This document shows positions 54,779 through 64,000 of a stretch of 64,000 bases of DNA, one piece after another. The notes below the pieces were generated by a model. The model was not told the DNA's origin and searched no databases. It saw only the letters and a list, made by a program, of their open reading frames with translations. Source of the stretch: Erythrophleum ivorense (taxonomy: Eukaryota > Streptophyta > Magnoliopsida > Fabales > Fabaceae); contig JAIUCV010000084.1 in assembly GCA_026724425.1 (NCBI GenBank), positions 4,706,001 to 4,770,000 on the forward strand, given 5' to 3'. A program made the translations under genes and the position numbers. The number at the start of each line of letters is the position of its first letter. The stretch's first letter is position 1.

Positions 54779-56112
54779 TTTCTGGGGAAAAGGAAAAATG
54801 AAACAGATTAAAATCCAAGGCGAGTAGGTTGGAGAAGAAGGAGAAATTGAAGTGGATAGGAGGGTGCTTACTGCAGAAGTTGACGGATCTCGCAGGAGTG
54901 AGCTCTAGGTTTTTCTTTCGACGGCGATGGAGAAGAAGACGGGAGATATGGAAAGAAAATATGGTTTATATACACTTAGGGTTTTACTGTGTTTTGTTTC
55001 TCTATCGAATTCTCCGGTTTTGCTAAACCGGGATATAATTTCATCTGGCCTAGTTTCTTTCCAAGCCCATGTTTTATGGGCTTCCAATTTTTAAAATTTA
55101 GTCTAATGAAAAACTAATAAGAAACAGTTTCTCAACAAAGGGAATCAAACTTGAAGGGTTAAATGGTTTAGGTTGTTTGTATAATGACTTCTTGTCTTCT
55201 CCGTTGGAAAATCTAGTGACTGAAATGTATTTCACAATTTTGTTGATAAAATTGTGACGACAGTATTTTTAACGTCACAGGTAATTAAATTAGAAACACA
55301 ATTTTCAATAACAAGTAGTAATTGCTTTTTTCGCTTTTTTATGTTCAAATTCCGTTAACTGAGTTTCTTGCTATCCCTATCTATGGAGACAATATCACTT
55401 TGGGTTGTATTGAAAACTTCTTCAGAAGCTTCATAGGTTTGAATGAAGAACCTGAGGATTCATCCTCTTCTTCCAAGTGTCTGCTGCTTCCTTCGTATTA
55501 TAGTAGTCCTAAACAGTTTACTTGGTGCTGTCACTGAACTTGATAAGTAAGGAGACGCTCGAAGCATTTGTGTTAACAATTGGTAATTTATTGTGGATCT
55601 TCTTAGTGATTGAACCTCATGGAAGCTAAAGTAATTACTAGTGCTGGATTGTTCCATGTGGTAGAGCTTAACATTGGTCTTTGAGAAAGAATCATTGTAA
55701 TAGACCAAATGATTCATATTTAATTGTGCGTATCAAGAACCATGACAACACCTAAAAACCATGTTGTCGTCACCTTTGTGAGTAGTACAAAAGTAAAATC
55801 GATTTGATGCAGCAAAAGGATCAAGGGATGTGAAAATATACATATAGCAGAGAGACTAGACAGTGGCTGACTTTGTAAAACGTATTGTAATGTAACAAAT
55901 GCGATTGTGATTGAATTAGAAAACACAAAATTTTGAAAGAAAAAGAAAAAAGTGCTAAAGACGTTTTGAGTCAAAATCTCTTGGAAATTTTCAGCAATTG
56001 TCTAAGAAAGATGATCGCTGATACAACAAAACTAAACAACAACATCACATAGATTTTCAAAACGTTACAAATATGAAGAAAAGAAAACAAAGAAGCCAAG
56101 TGCATAAGCCTC
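54779..56112. other. Promoter of RPP2 copy 1 and spacer to copy 2
   Basis: It holds the 5' leader and promoter of the first RPP2 gene (see 54961-55085). From about 55100 to 56112 it is mostly AT-rich DNA and the 3' untranslated region of copy 2. A 71-codon frame at 55322-55537 has no recognisable domain. Confidence 0.55.
54961..55085 (-). promoter_or_regulatory. RPP2 copy 1 promoter: TATA, telo-box, site II motifs
   Basis: On the minus strand AAAACCCTAA (telo-box, 54976-54985) lies just upstream of a TATATAAACC box region (about 54961-54973). GCCCA/TGGGC site II motifs occur at about 55064-55083. Telo-box plus site II is the known signature of Arabidopsis ribosomal-protein promoters. Confidence 0.75.
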
Positions 56113-56838
56113 TTACTCGAACAAACTGAAACCCATGTCCTGCAAATTAGCACCAAAACACACAAGTGAGCAAAATTAGTTTTTTCTGATTTCATTTTTG
56201 AAGCAATGTTTGCAAGTTAAAAGACAGAAAAGTAAAACAACTTACATCGTCTGATTCTTCCTTCTCTTCTTTCTTTTCTTCCTTCTTGGACTCAGCAGCA
56301 GGAGCAGCACCGCCTCCTCCACCAGCAGACGGAGCAGAAGCCATGGCAACCCCACCACCACCGGACGGCACTGAAGCCAACTTCTCGCTTCCGGCAGCAA
56401 TTAGCTCAGCCACGTCTTTACCTTTCACTTCCTTCAACAAAAGCTCAATCTGTGAATCCTCTGACTCAGCTCCAACTGCAAAAATTATACATAACAACAA
56501 TGCCACATTTCATCATTAATTCCAATTATTCCCACAAGACAGTCCTAACTACACAAACATAAACATTACTAAACTTCACAACTTACACAACCACTAGTCT
56601 ACCTCTAAAGATGTAAATATATAATTTCCGCTAACAATTTCCCAAAAAAAAAAACGAATTATTTCAGGTTATATGATCTCTACAACAATGGATATTGGCT
56701 TAAAGGACTTCGAAATTCGACTAAGTAAGTAAGAAGCAGAGAGTACGAACCTGAACCGAGAATAGTTTTGATATCGCCACTGGTTGGGGAAGCTTTCCCA
56801 CTCAATACGGCGAGCAAAAAAGCGGCGACAACCTTCAT
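56113..56838 (-). CDS. RPP2: 60S acidic ribosomal protein P2 (114 aa), second copy
   Basis: Exons are 56838-56751, 56475-56246 and 56139-56113, identical in length to those of copy 1. The protein differs from it at a handful of sites (for example MKVVAAFLLA, TSGDIKTILGS, AAPAAESKKE) and keeps the DMGFSLFE end. Introns have diverged while exons stay alike, showing an older duplication under purifying selection. The pair corresponds to At2g27710/At2g27720. Confidence 0.93.
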
Positions 56839-57035
56839 TTTCTGGGGAAAAATAAAAATTAAACAGATAAGCAAAAGGAAACTCGATCGGAGAAGAAGAA
56901 GACGTAGAAATGGAAATGGTTATGAGTCGTATACTGTACAAGTTGATGGATCTCGCAGGAATCGGATTAGCTGAAATGAGCTTAGGGATTAGCAGGCGGC
57001 GATGAAGAAATGTGGAAATATGGAAAGTATTTGAT

Positions 57036-57135
57036 TTATATACAATTAGGGTTTTCTTTTTTTTTTGGGGTGTTCCCTAGCAAAAAGTCTCCGGTTTTAA
57101 ATTCTACCGGATAAATTTAGTGGGCTCAGGCCCAA
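57036..57135 (-). promoter_or_regulatory. RPP2 copy 2 promoter: telo-box and site II motifs
   Basis: AAAACCCTAA on the minus strand (57046-57055) next to a TATATAAATC box, with TGGGCT (57121-57126) and GGCCCA (57129-57134) upstream. It has the same architecture as copy 1, so the two genes are probably co-regulated with other ribosomal-protein genes. Confidence 0.75.
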
Positions 57136-57175
57136 AAGTATATAGATTTCGACCTAGTAAAAATCACTATTGAAT

Positions 57176-57409
57176 ATTGATGAGAAAATTGCTCAAATTC
57201 TTAACGTTCATAAGGGAAAATCATAGTAAAAAATCTTTGTTAAATTCAGTAGTGATTTTTGCTATGATTTCACATTCGTAGTTAAAATCTTTGTGCCGTC
57301 CAAGAAAAAAAAAAAAAAAATGTTAAAAATATTTGTTAAAATCATAGCAAAGATCCACAAAGTGAAATCATGTTTAGATAAGAATCAGTAGTGAAATTTT
57401 CTCATTAAC
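57176..57409. mobile_element. Possible MITE with TGAGAAAATT inverted ends
   Basis: Left ATATTGATGAGAAAATTGC and right end, reverse-complemented, GTGTTAATGAGAAAATTTC are inverted. Internal segments (ATCATAGTAAAAAATCTTTG and TTAAAATCATAGCAAAGATC) also pair with each other in part. The ends recall Mutator-type MITEs. No clear target duplication was found. Confidence 0.4.
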
Positions 57410-57554
57410 ACCCCACTTAGCATATTATATGATCCACAAAGCCAAAGAAGTCTTTATTAATGTAAGAATGGTTCTTCTCTAAACATGAAAAATGTAACTC
57501 ACATGAGTTGATACTATATATATAGAGTATATATATGATGTAACTACCACATCA

Positions 57555-59666
57555 TTAGCCTCGGTATTCATCACCGCAGTCACCAATCACTTGGAGAAGG
57601 TCTTTACCTTTCTTGGTAACTTCTTGTATGCTCTTAACATCTTCATCATCCAACACCAATGAGAAGACAGCGTTTGCGTCTTGTATATGTTCCGCTAACC
57701 CGAGTCTCACCCCAATCATTGATCCAGCAACTCCTTGCTGCAACGACAACATTTCCATATTTTTCAAAACCAAATCAAAAACAAGATTGGCTTTATGAAG
57801 TCAGAGTAATATATGTGTGATGTGAGGAAGAGCAAAAGTACCTGATCTAGTACGTATCTCACAGCCACTGTTGGAATAGAGACTCCATGTTTTGTGGCTA
57901 TGCTCTTCATCGTTCGAAGTAAACTTTGGAATAGATTCCATCCTCCCCATGCATCAACCACCTGTAACGTAAACCTCAAGAATCTTAAAAAACAGTAAAA
58001 AGTAGAAAATTACTCTAATGATGATCCTTTAACTCATACAATGAAAACTGTTTTGTGTTTGTGATCCTTTACTCTTATCACTTTCCCTTTCTACCATTAT
58101 ATGTAGTTTTTTTTTTAACAATTTGGAACGCTTACAGTTTTGTACTTTTGGAGAGAAGGAGTCTTCAAGGAGATGGTTGGATTGGTATCAAGGTACTTCT
58201 CTGACAAGAGACCACCCATTACAGTCCCATAACTACACGCCAAGGACCAAAAAGATGAGTGGTTTAATCAAGTCAGTTTGTAAAGAGGAAGAAGATCTAA
58301 CTAGATTTTCCAAAAAGAGATTTTTTTAATTTGTTTTACGTTATAAGTTTGACGCCTGTAAGCTCACAAAGCTGAGCCATTTTTTGTTGAGGACGCATGT
58401 CTACAACAGAGTGTTGCACCTAAAAAGAAAAAGAAATTGTAACAGAGGTTTACAAAAGAAATTGTAAACACAATATGTTCAGCCATTTTCGGCTGGTATA
58501 TATTCACCTGATTGCTAACAATTGGGATTCCATTCTCTAAGATTCTCTCAAGTCTCTCTGTATCAAAATTTGTCAAAGCAAGAGTCTTGATTTTATCTGA
58601 AACAAGCAGTTTAAAAGCAAAAGCCTGACAGATAAATAAAAATGATAATCAATCACAAGAACAGAGAAAAATATATAATATTTTCTTGATTACCTTCTTC
58701 TTTTAAGTCAGTGAGGTGTTTCAATGCATCAAGATAACCATCATTCGCATAATCCCACCTATTATTCCAAATTACAGATTAAGCAAAATGGCACCACTAC
58801 AGAAGCTACACGACATTACTAAGAAGATAGAACACCAATCAACTACTAGCAAATTAAAGTAAGTGAAAGAGAGAAACACACCAGTGAAACTGAAGCATGT
58901 CAAGAGAAGCCACATCCATTCTCTTCAGAGATACGTCAATGTTCTGACGAACATAGCTGCTTGTCATCTTCCCTGGACGAGGAACCCATTTTGTCAAACT
59001 GCATCACCAAAAGAAACTAGAAATATCTTAATATAAAACTTAGCTTGAAACTGAGTTCTTGATCTCTACAGTATTGACAAAAAGCAATACACTTTCAAAC
59101 TCTCACTTACCCTTTAATCCTTTCTAAATACTCAGGAGGTCTCTCTCTGCGAACCCTATTGATAAAAATGCCGTAAAGATCTTCTGCAGGACCATCTAAA
59201 CACCAAATTAAAAAGTTAAAAGAAAACAAAACTAATCTCAACACACAAGTCTTCTTGGAGCAAAAACAAGACTCTGCAATCTCTTTTTATCACTTTGTAA
59301 ATTTTATAAGCTAAAGATTTGTTTTTTAGAAAAAACAAAAAACTGCTTACAAATATCGGCCATGTCGAAGGTGGAGAGTCCAGCATCGGCGTACCGGAGC
59401 ATTGCTTCGACGGCATCGTTTTGATCGATTTTCCCCCATCCTCCACTCGTCTGCCACATACCGTTGACAACTCTGCAAATCTCTAGTGAGTCGTTCCCGT
59501 TCTTTAGTTTCGCCGACCGATCATTAGACTCCGTCGTCTCCATCGAGCAATTCACAGAAATGGCGCCAACTCGATTCCGGAATGACCAAGTAGAGGTTTT
59601 GGACATGCATGATACTGTTGTAGTCCCTAGATTGGTGGTGATGATGGAATGTAACGACATCGTCAT
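57555..59666 (-). CDS. NAD(P)-linked aldo/keto reductase, plastid-type, minus-strand copy
   Basis: About nine exons on the minus strand. The first three are 59666-59351, 59195-59111 and 58998-58882, and the last ends at the TAA 57555-57557. The product starts with a Ser/Thr-rich probable transit peptide (about residues 1-45). An AKR barrel follows, with catalytic residues in expected places: Asp and Tyr in FDMADIYGPAEDLYG (joined across the first intron), a Lys in LTKWVP, and His in LQFHW-D. Relative to its neighbour at 60063-62026 it lacks five residues (near 58170) by an in-frame 15-nt deletion and ends EYRG. No premature stop is seen. It probably reduces carbonyl compounds with NADPH; the substrate is unknown. 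Confidence 0.82.
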
Positions 59667-60062
59667 GACCTCGCTTACTCTCCTCGCTTACTCTCTCTAT
59701 GTCTCTCTCTGGCTTTCTCTATCTCACACTCTTATCTGCAGAAGAAAAGTAGTAGGAAGAAAAGTAAAAGAGTTGTGTCAAGAAATGGGCCCCGCGTGGA
59801 AAGCTAGGTGCAAAAAAGTCAATGTTAATGAAAAGTCAAAATCGTCATACTCTCTGTTCCACGGCAGAACCGGGCCTTGGGCCAAGCTGTCAAGCCCACA
59901 GATGGCAGAAAGAAAGTGTTCAAAGTACATTTGGGCCTTAAGAAGAAGTAAAGGCCCAGAAATAACAGAGTTGTTCAATTGTTATCTGGTTTTCCCTCTC
60001 TTCAAAGAGACTGATAGAAGTAGATAGAGAGAGAGAGAGTGAGAGAGAGAGAGTGAGAGACC
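59667..60062. promoter_or_regulatory. Shared 396-bp spacer between head-to-head aldo/keto reductase genes
   Basis: The two ATGs point away from each other, so this short spacer must carry both promoters. A GA-rich tract lies just upstream of the plus-strand ATG (60028-60060) and a CT-rich tract just upstream of the minus-strand one (about 59690-59735, AG-rich on its own strand). GGGCC/GGCCC motifs occur at about 59787, 59875-59881 and 59953-59957. Confidence 0.65.
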
Positions 60063-62026
60063 ATGTCTGTGTCCGTACAATCCGTCTTCGCCACGAACCT
60101 AGCGACTACAGTATCATGCAGGTCTAAATCCTCGAATCGGTTTTACAATGTTTCGCACCGTCGAATTGGCTCCACCTCCGTGAATTGCTCGGTGGAGACG
60201 ACGGAGGCGGCTGACCGGTGGGTGAAGCTGAAGAATGGGAACGACTCGCTGGAGATTTGCAGAGTTCTTAACGGAATGTGGCAGACAAGCGGAGGATGGG
60301 GCAAAATCGATCGAAACGACGCCGTTGATGCGATGCTCCGTCACGCCGATGCTGGTCTCTCTACTTTCGACATGGCCGATCACTGTAAGTAGCTATTATT
60401 CGCCGCAAAAATTGGGTTTTTTTTGTAAGAACATTCACTAAGTGAAAATTAGCTTGAAAAAAGTTTGTTTCCTTTGATGTGTTTAGATGGTCCTGCAGAA
60501 GATCTTTACGGCATTTTTATCAATAGGGTTCGTAGGGAGAGACCTCCAGAGTACTTGGAGAAGATTAAAGGGTAAGGGAGAGTTAAAAAGTGTATTGCTT
60601 TTGTCAATAATGTAGAGATTAAACACTCCATTTTCAAGCTCATTGATCAGACTGTTGTATTAAGAGATGGGTGTTTATATTTGTGATGTAGTTTGACAAA
60701 ATGGGTTCCTCCTCCGGTGAAGATGACAAGCAGCTATGTTCGTCAAAACATTGATATATCTCGGAAGAGAATGGATGTGGCTTCTCTTGATATGCTTCAG
60801 TTTCACTGGTGTGTTTCTCTCTTTCACTTCATTGCTATGTTTAGCAGTTTCTGTAGCTTCTTTAGTTGTCATATTCACTCTGTGTAATGAATTGCTTCCT
60901 ATCATTTTGCTTAAAATCTGTAATTTGGTATAATAGGTGGGATTATGCGAATGATGGTTATCTTGATGCATTGAAACACCTCACTGACTTAAAAGAACAA
61001 GGTAAGCAAGAAAGGATATATCTTTTTCTCTGTTCATGTGATTGATTATCATTTTTATTTATCTGTTTGGCTTTTGCTTGCAGGTAAAATCAAGACTGTT
61101 GCTTTGACAAATTTTGATACAGAGAGACTTGAGAAGATCTTAGAGAATGGAATCCCTATTGTTAGCAATCAGGTGAATACCAGCGCCAGATCAGAACATT
61201 TTATGCCTTTTCTCTAGACTCTTTGTTTTTTGTTGTTTGTAAATCTCTTCTTTACAGGTACAACACTCCATTGTAGACATGCGTCCTCAACAGAGAATGG
61301 CTCAGCTTTGTGAGCTTACAGGCGTCAAACTTATAACGTAAAATATCTTCTTATACATCTGATCTTCGTCCGCTTCACATGTGACTTTAATGGTCTTTTT
61401 GAGCGCAGATATGGGACAGTAATGGGTGGTCTACTGTCAGAGAAGTTTCTTGATACCAATCTAACAATCCCTTTTGCTGGTCCTCGCTTGAATACTCCTT
61501 CTCTCCAAAAGTACAAAAGGGTAAGAAGATATCAAACCATTCACAGATTACTCTTGCAAAAGGGGCTCATCACCACAGTATCATCCTACTTTTTTACTGT
61601 TTTGAGATCTCTGAAAGTTATAATACAGATGGTTGATGCATGGGGAGGATGGAATCTGTTCCAAGGTTTACTTCGAACGATGAAGAGCATATCCACAAAA
61701 CATGGAGTCTCTATACCGACAGTGGCTGTGAGATACGTACTAGATCAGGTACTTTTGGTCTTCCTCTTCGTCTCATGCATTACTCTTCACTCTTTAAGGC
61801 TAATATGGTTTTGAAAAATATGGAAATATTGTCGTGGCAGCAAGGAGTTGCTGGATCAATGATTGGTGTGAGACTTGGGTTAGCGGAGCATATACAAGAC
61901 GCAAATGCTGTATTCTCATTGGTGTTGGATGATGAAGATGTTAAGAGCATACAAGAAGTTACTAAGAAAGGTAAAGATCTTCTCCAAGTGATTGGTGACT
62001 GTGGAGACGAATATCGACGTATATGA
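60063..62026 (+). CDS. NAD(P)-linked aldo/keto reductase, plastid-type, plus-strand copy (9 exons)
   Basis: Exons, approximately: 60063-60384, 60487-60571, 60692-60808, 60936-61001, 61083-61172, 61259-61338, 61411-61520, 61629-61748 and 61841-62026. After a probable transit peptide (to about residue 45) comes ICRVLNGMWQTSGGWGKI, then FDMADHYGPAEDLYG (catalytic Asp and Tyr), LTKWVPPP (Lys) and LQFHWWDYANDGY (His), in the order of the AKR tetrad. Later DAWGGWNLFQ and AGSMIGVRLGLAEH form the C-terminal cofactor-side part of the barrel. It is equivalent to At2g27680. It forms an inverted pair with 57555-59666. Confidence 0.87.
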
Positions 62027-62861
62027 AATGCTGTAGAAATACTGTATACAATGCATACAATTCATGTAGATCTTTACCTTTGTGTAAATCTTTGCCTTTT
62101 GCTCTAAACTTTCCTTTTTTTTTTTTTGTATGTATTTCCTTTGTAACATTAAGAATTTGAGGAATATGGTATTTTATACTAATTTTGTTACTTTATTAAA
62201 TTTATGTCGATCAGATAATCCAAGATCAATTATTGATGTTAATCTAAAACCCTTTTTTCTTTTTCCATGTGCGGTTTTGAAAGCTTTCCAAGCATATTTG
62301 GACTCTTTAACCAACGTTACCTTGAAATCTAAAGTACATTACAATAATTCAGAAGTAGCCTAAACATTACAATCTAAGAACCACAGACCATCGCTTTCTC
62401 GTCTAATCTAGATAGAAACCCAATATATGTAGTTTTATTATCTACCAGCTGCAAAACTACAAAGTTTGTCTAAACCCTATTTATCTATATTTATTTCCGA
62501 CGTATATATCAATGGATCTTGTGTTCTAATTTATCTATTAGCAATTATAGATTACTTAGAGATCTTTACAAAATCTAACAATGATTTCAATATATTTGAT
62601 ATTTCGGTTCGATTCGTGTAGTATAGATAACCGAAAAATAATGAAGCTAAATATATTAAAATTTAGTGTTTCTATGAAAAGTTTTCACACATAATAATAA
62701 AATTTTGAGAGATGGATATCTATATTTTCTGAACCCCCATAGACCAACTCATTAGTTCATGAACATATTTAGGAGTCGAACTCGACACATGTGAGATGAA
62801 GTCGATTGTTTTGTGAACTTATGTTATGTCATTCGACTACGACCACTACCCTTTATATACA
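62027..62861. other. 3' flank of the reductase gene and intergenic DNA
   Basis: AT-rich, with no further gene recognised up to the Helitron end. Confidence 0.55.
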
Positions 62862-64000
62862 CTAGGTTTTTCACCCGCGCTACGCGCGGGTCTGTATTAA
62901 TAATTTGATTAAATATTTTTATTCATAAGCTTTTTCGTCGGTAGCATGATTGATTGTAATGAATCAATGTTCTTATTTCTCTTATTTTGTTTCATTTTTT
63001 ATTTTTTTTCCTTTATTTTCGCTCTTTCTTCGATTGCTTTTTTTTTTTTTTTCTTCATCTTTACTATTCCTCGCCTTCCTTCCTCTTCAGTTTTTTGTCC
63101 TTACAATTTCTTATTTGGTCTCCTTCTTCATCTTTGTTATTTTTTTGTTTATCTTTTGTCCTCATTCTTTGATATCATTGTCTTCGGTTTTTTTAATGAT
63201 TCTTCTTATTTTTGTCATCGTCTTGGTTCTTGTTCATATTTTTTTCTATGATTAGTTCATGCGGTCGAAGTTGCTAAGAGTTTACTATATTTCTTTTGTT
63301 TAGCTTCTTCTCTTTATTTTTCTTAATTATTCTCGAGAACTTGATCCTTTTTTATATATAGTTTTATTGTAGTTCTCTTTAATTTAATTTTATGTAGAGT
63401 AAAAATTCAATTATCTGATACACCCAACCAAACTTAAAAATGAAAAAATTCACGAAAACAAAATTAAGCTAGAGATGGTACAATTACATATTCACACATG
63501 TAATAAGCAATGTCTAATAACAATATAATTAATTTAATTTATGCGATCATAGAGATATAGTTACGCATAGCTTTCAATTTCTTATTTTTCGGTTTCATCT
63601 TTTTATTTGGTTTCCTTCTTTAGCCTTATCTTTTTTGTTTCTTTTATGGCTTTGTTTTTTGCTATCTTCGTTCTCCCTTTTCTTCATTTATTTATTTTCT
63701 TTTTGTTCTTCTGGTTCTTATTCTTCTATTTCTTCTATGATTAATTATTTCCATCGAAAATGCTAATGTTTTGCTAGAGTTTATTTTCTTCTTCTTTGTA
63801 TTGGTTATTCTCCCTTCTAATTTTTTCCTCACTCTATTGCTTTTGTACATATTTTAGCATAAATCTCTTTAATCCTATGTAGAATATATTTTCATTATCT
63901 GATACACCAAACCAAACTTAAAAATGAAAATGTACGTATAAACAAATTAAAGCTAGAAGATAAGCTAATATTTTGTAGGTTTTATACGGTTATAAAACCT
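62862..64000 (-). mobile_element. Helitron, 3' terminal part (minus strand), running off the right edge
   Basis: On the minus strand CCCGCGCGTAGCGCGGG (hairpin, about 62873-62889) is followed by TGAAAAAC and the terminal CTAG (62862-62865), then T. This is a Helitron 3' end. The body is T/C-rich, with no helicase seen in the window. Two blocks within it are similar (a CAACCAAACTTAAAAATGAA-like line near 63427 and a related one near 63911), indicating an internal tandem duplication of about 480 bp. Confidence 0.65.

Larger units (their letters stand above)
56839..57554. other. Leader and promoter of RPP2 copy 2 plus a MITE-like stretch
   Basis: The first 300 bp carry the leader and promoter of RPP2 copy 2. 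Then comes a stretch with terminal inverted repeats (57176-57409), followed by the 3' end of the aldo/keto reductase gene. Confidence 0.55.

Noticed and set aside
62946..63255. Phe/Ser-rich frames of about 100 codons in three frames
   Set aside because: T/C-rich sequence of the Helitron body translates to such runs in every frame; no domain.

Overview
This is plant nuclear DNA, almost certainly from a Brassicaceae species close to Arabidopsis. It is AT-rich, has spliced genes with GT-AG introns and 5' leader introns, and carries LTR retrotransposons, Helitron termini and MITEs. The gene series (PPR protein, RBM48-type RRM protein, DUF868 protein, tRNA isopentenyltransferase 2, SURF6 relic, RAB6-interacting golgin, IF1-like protein, two acidic ribosomal P2 genes, aldo/keto reductase) matches, from memory, the order of A. 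thaliana chromosome 2 around At2g27680 to At2g27800, read in reverse. No database was searched.

Region 1-15,000 is a nest of retrotransposons. A degenerate Tat/Retand-lineage Ty3/gypsy element on the minus strand (internal pieces 948-5301 and 13616-14500, 5' LTR 14501-14966) is interrupted twice. One interruption is an element whose 3' LTR ends at 947. The other is a complete, very young Tekay-type chromovirus on the plus strand (5302-13610) with a CGATT target-site duplication and LTRs that differ by about 2 bases plus one 25-bp indel. Its gag and pol are in the same frame but separated by what looks like a 114-nt spliceable intron carrying the gag stop codon. This is the most unusual element-level feature of the window.

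Region 15,980-22,260 contains a recent tandem duplication of about 1.65 kb, holding a small unknown gene plus the first two exons of an NFD6-like mitochondrial protein gene. The copies flank a PPR gene and an RBM48-like gene. In copy A the two NFD6-type exons are in splice phase with the PPR exon, giving a 450-codon chimera with a ready-made mitochondrial presequence. Copy B ends instead in a short exon encoding 10 further residues.

Region 22,260-45,900 is mostly intergenic, with one intact gene (DUF868, 31000-32010), several MITEs (a hAT-like one with an 8-bp TSD at 33460-33933), a Helitron 3' terminus at 36941 next to a possible captured EXO70-like fragment, and a non-autonomous Tat-derived LTR element (38150-42089). 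That element's interior is largely hairpin-forming tandem repeats.

Region 45,900-62,030 is gene-dense: IPT2 (10 exons), a SURF6 relic, a GORAB/DUF662 golgin gene, an IF1-like gene, two tandem RPP2 genes with telo-box and site II promoters, and a head-to-head pair of aldo/keto reductase genes sharing a 396-bp intergenic spacer. A second Helitron terminus (minus strand) starts at 62862 and runs off the right edge.
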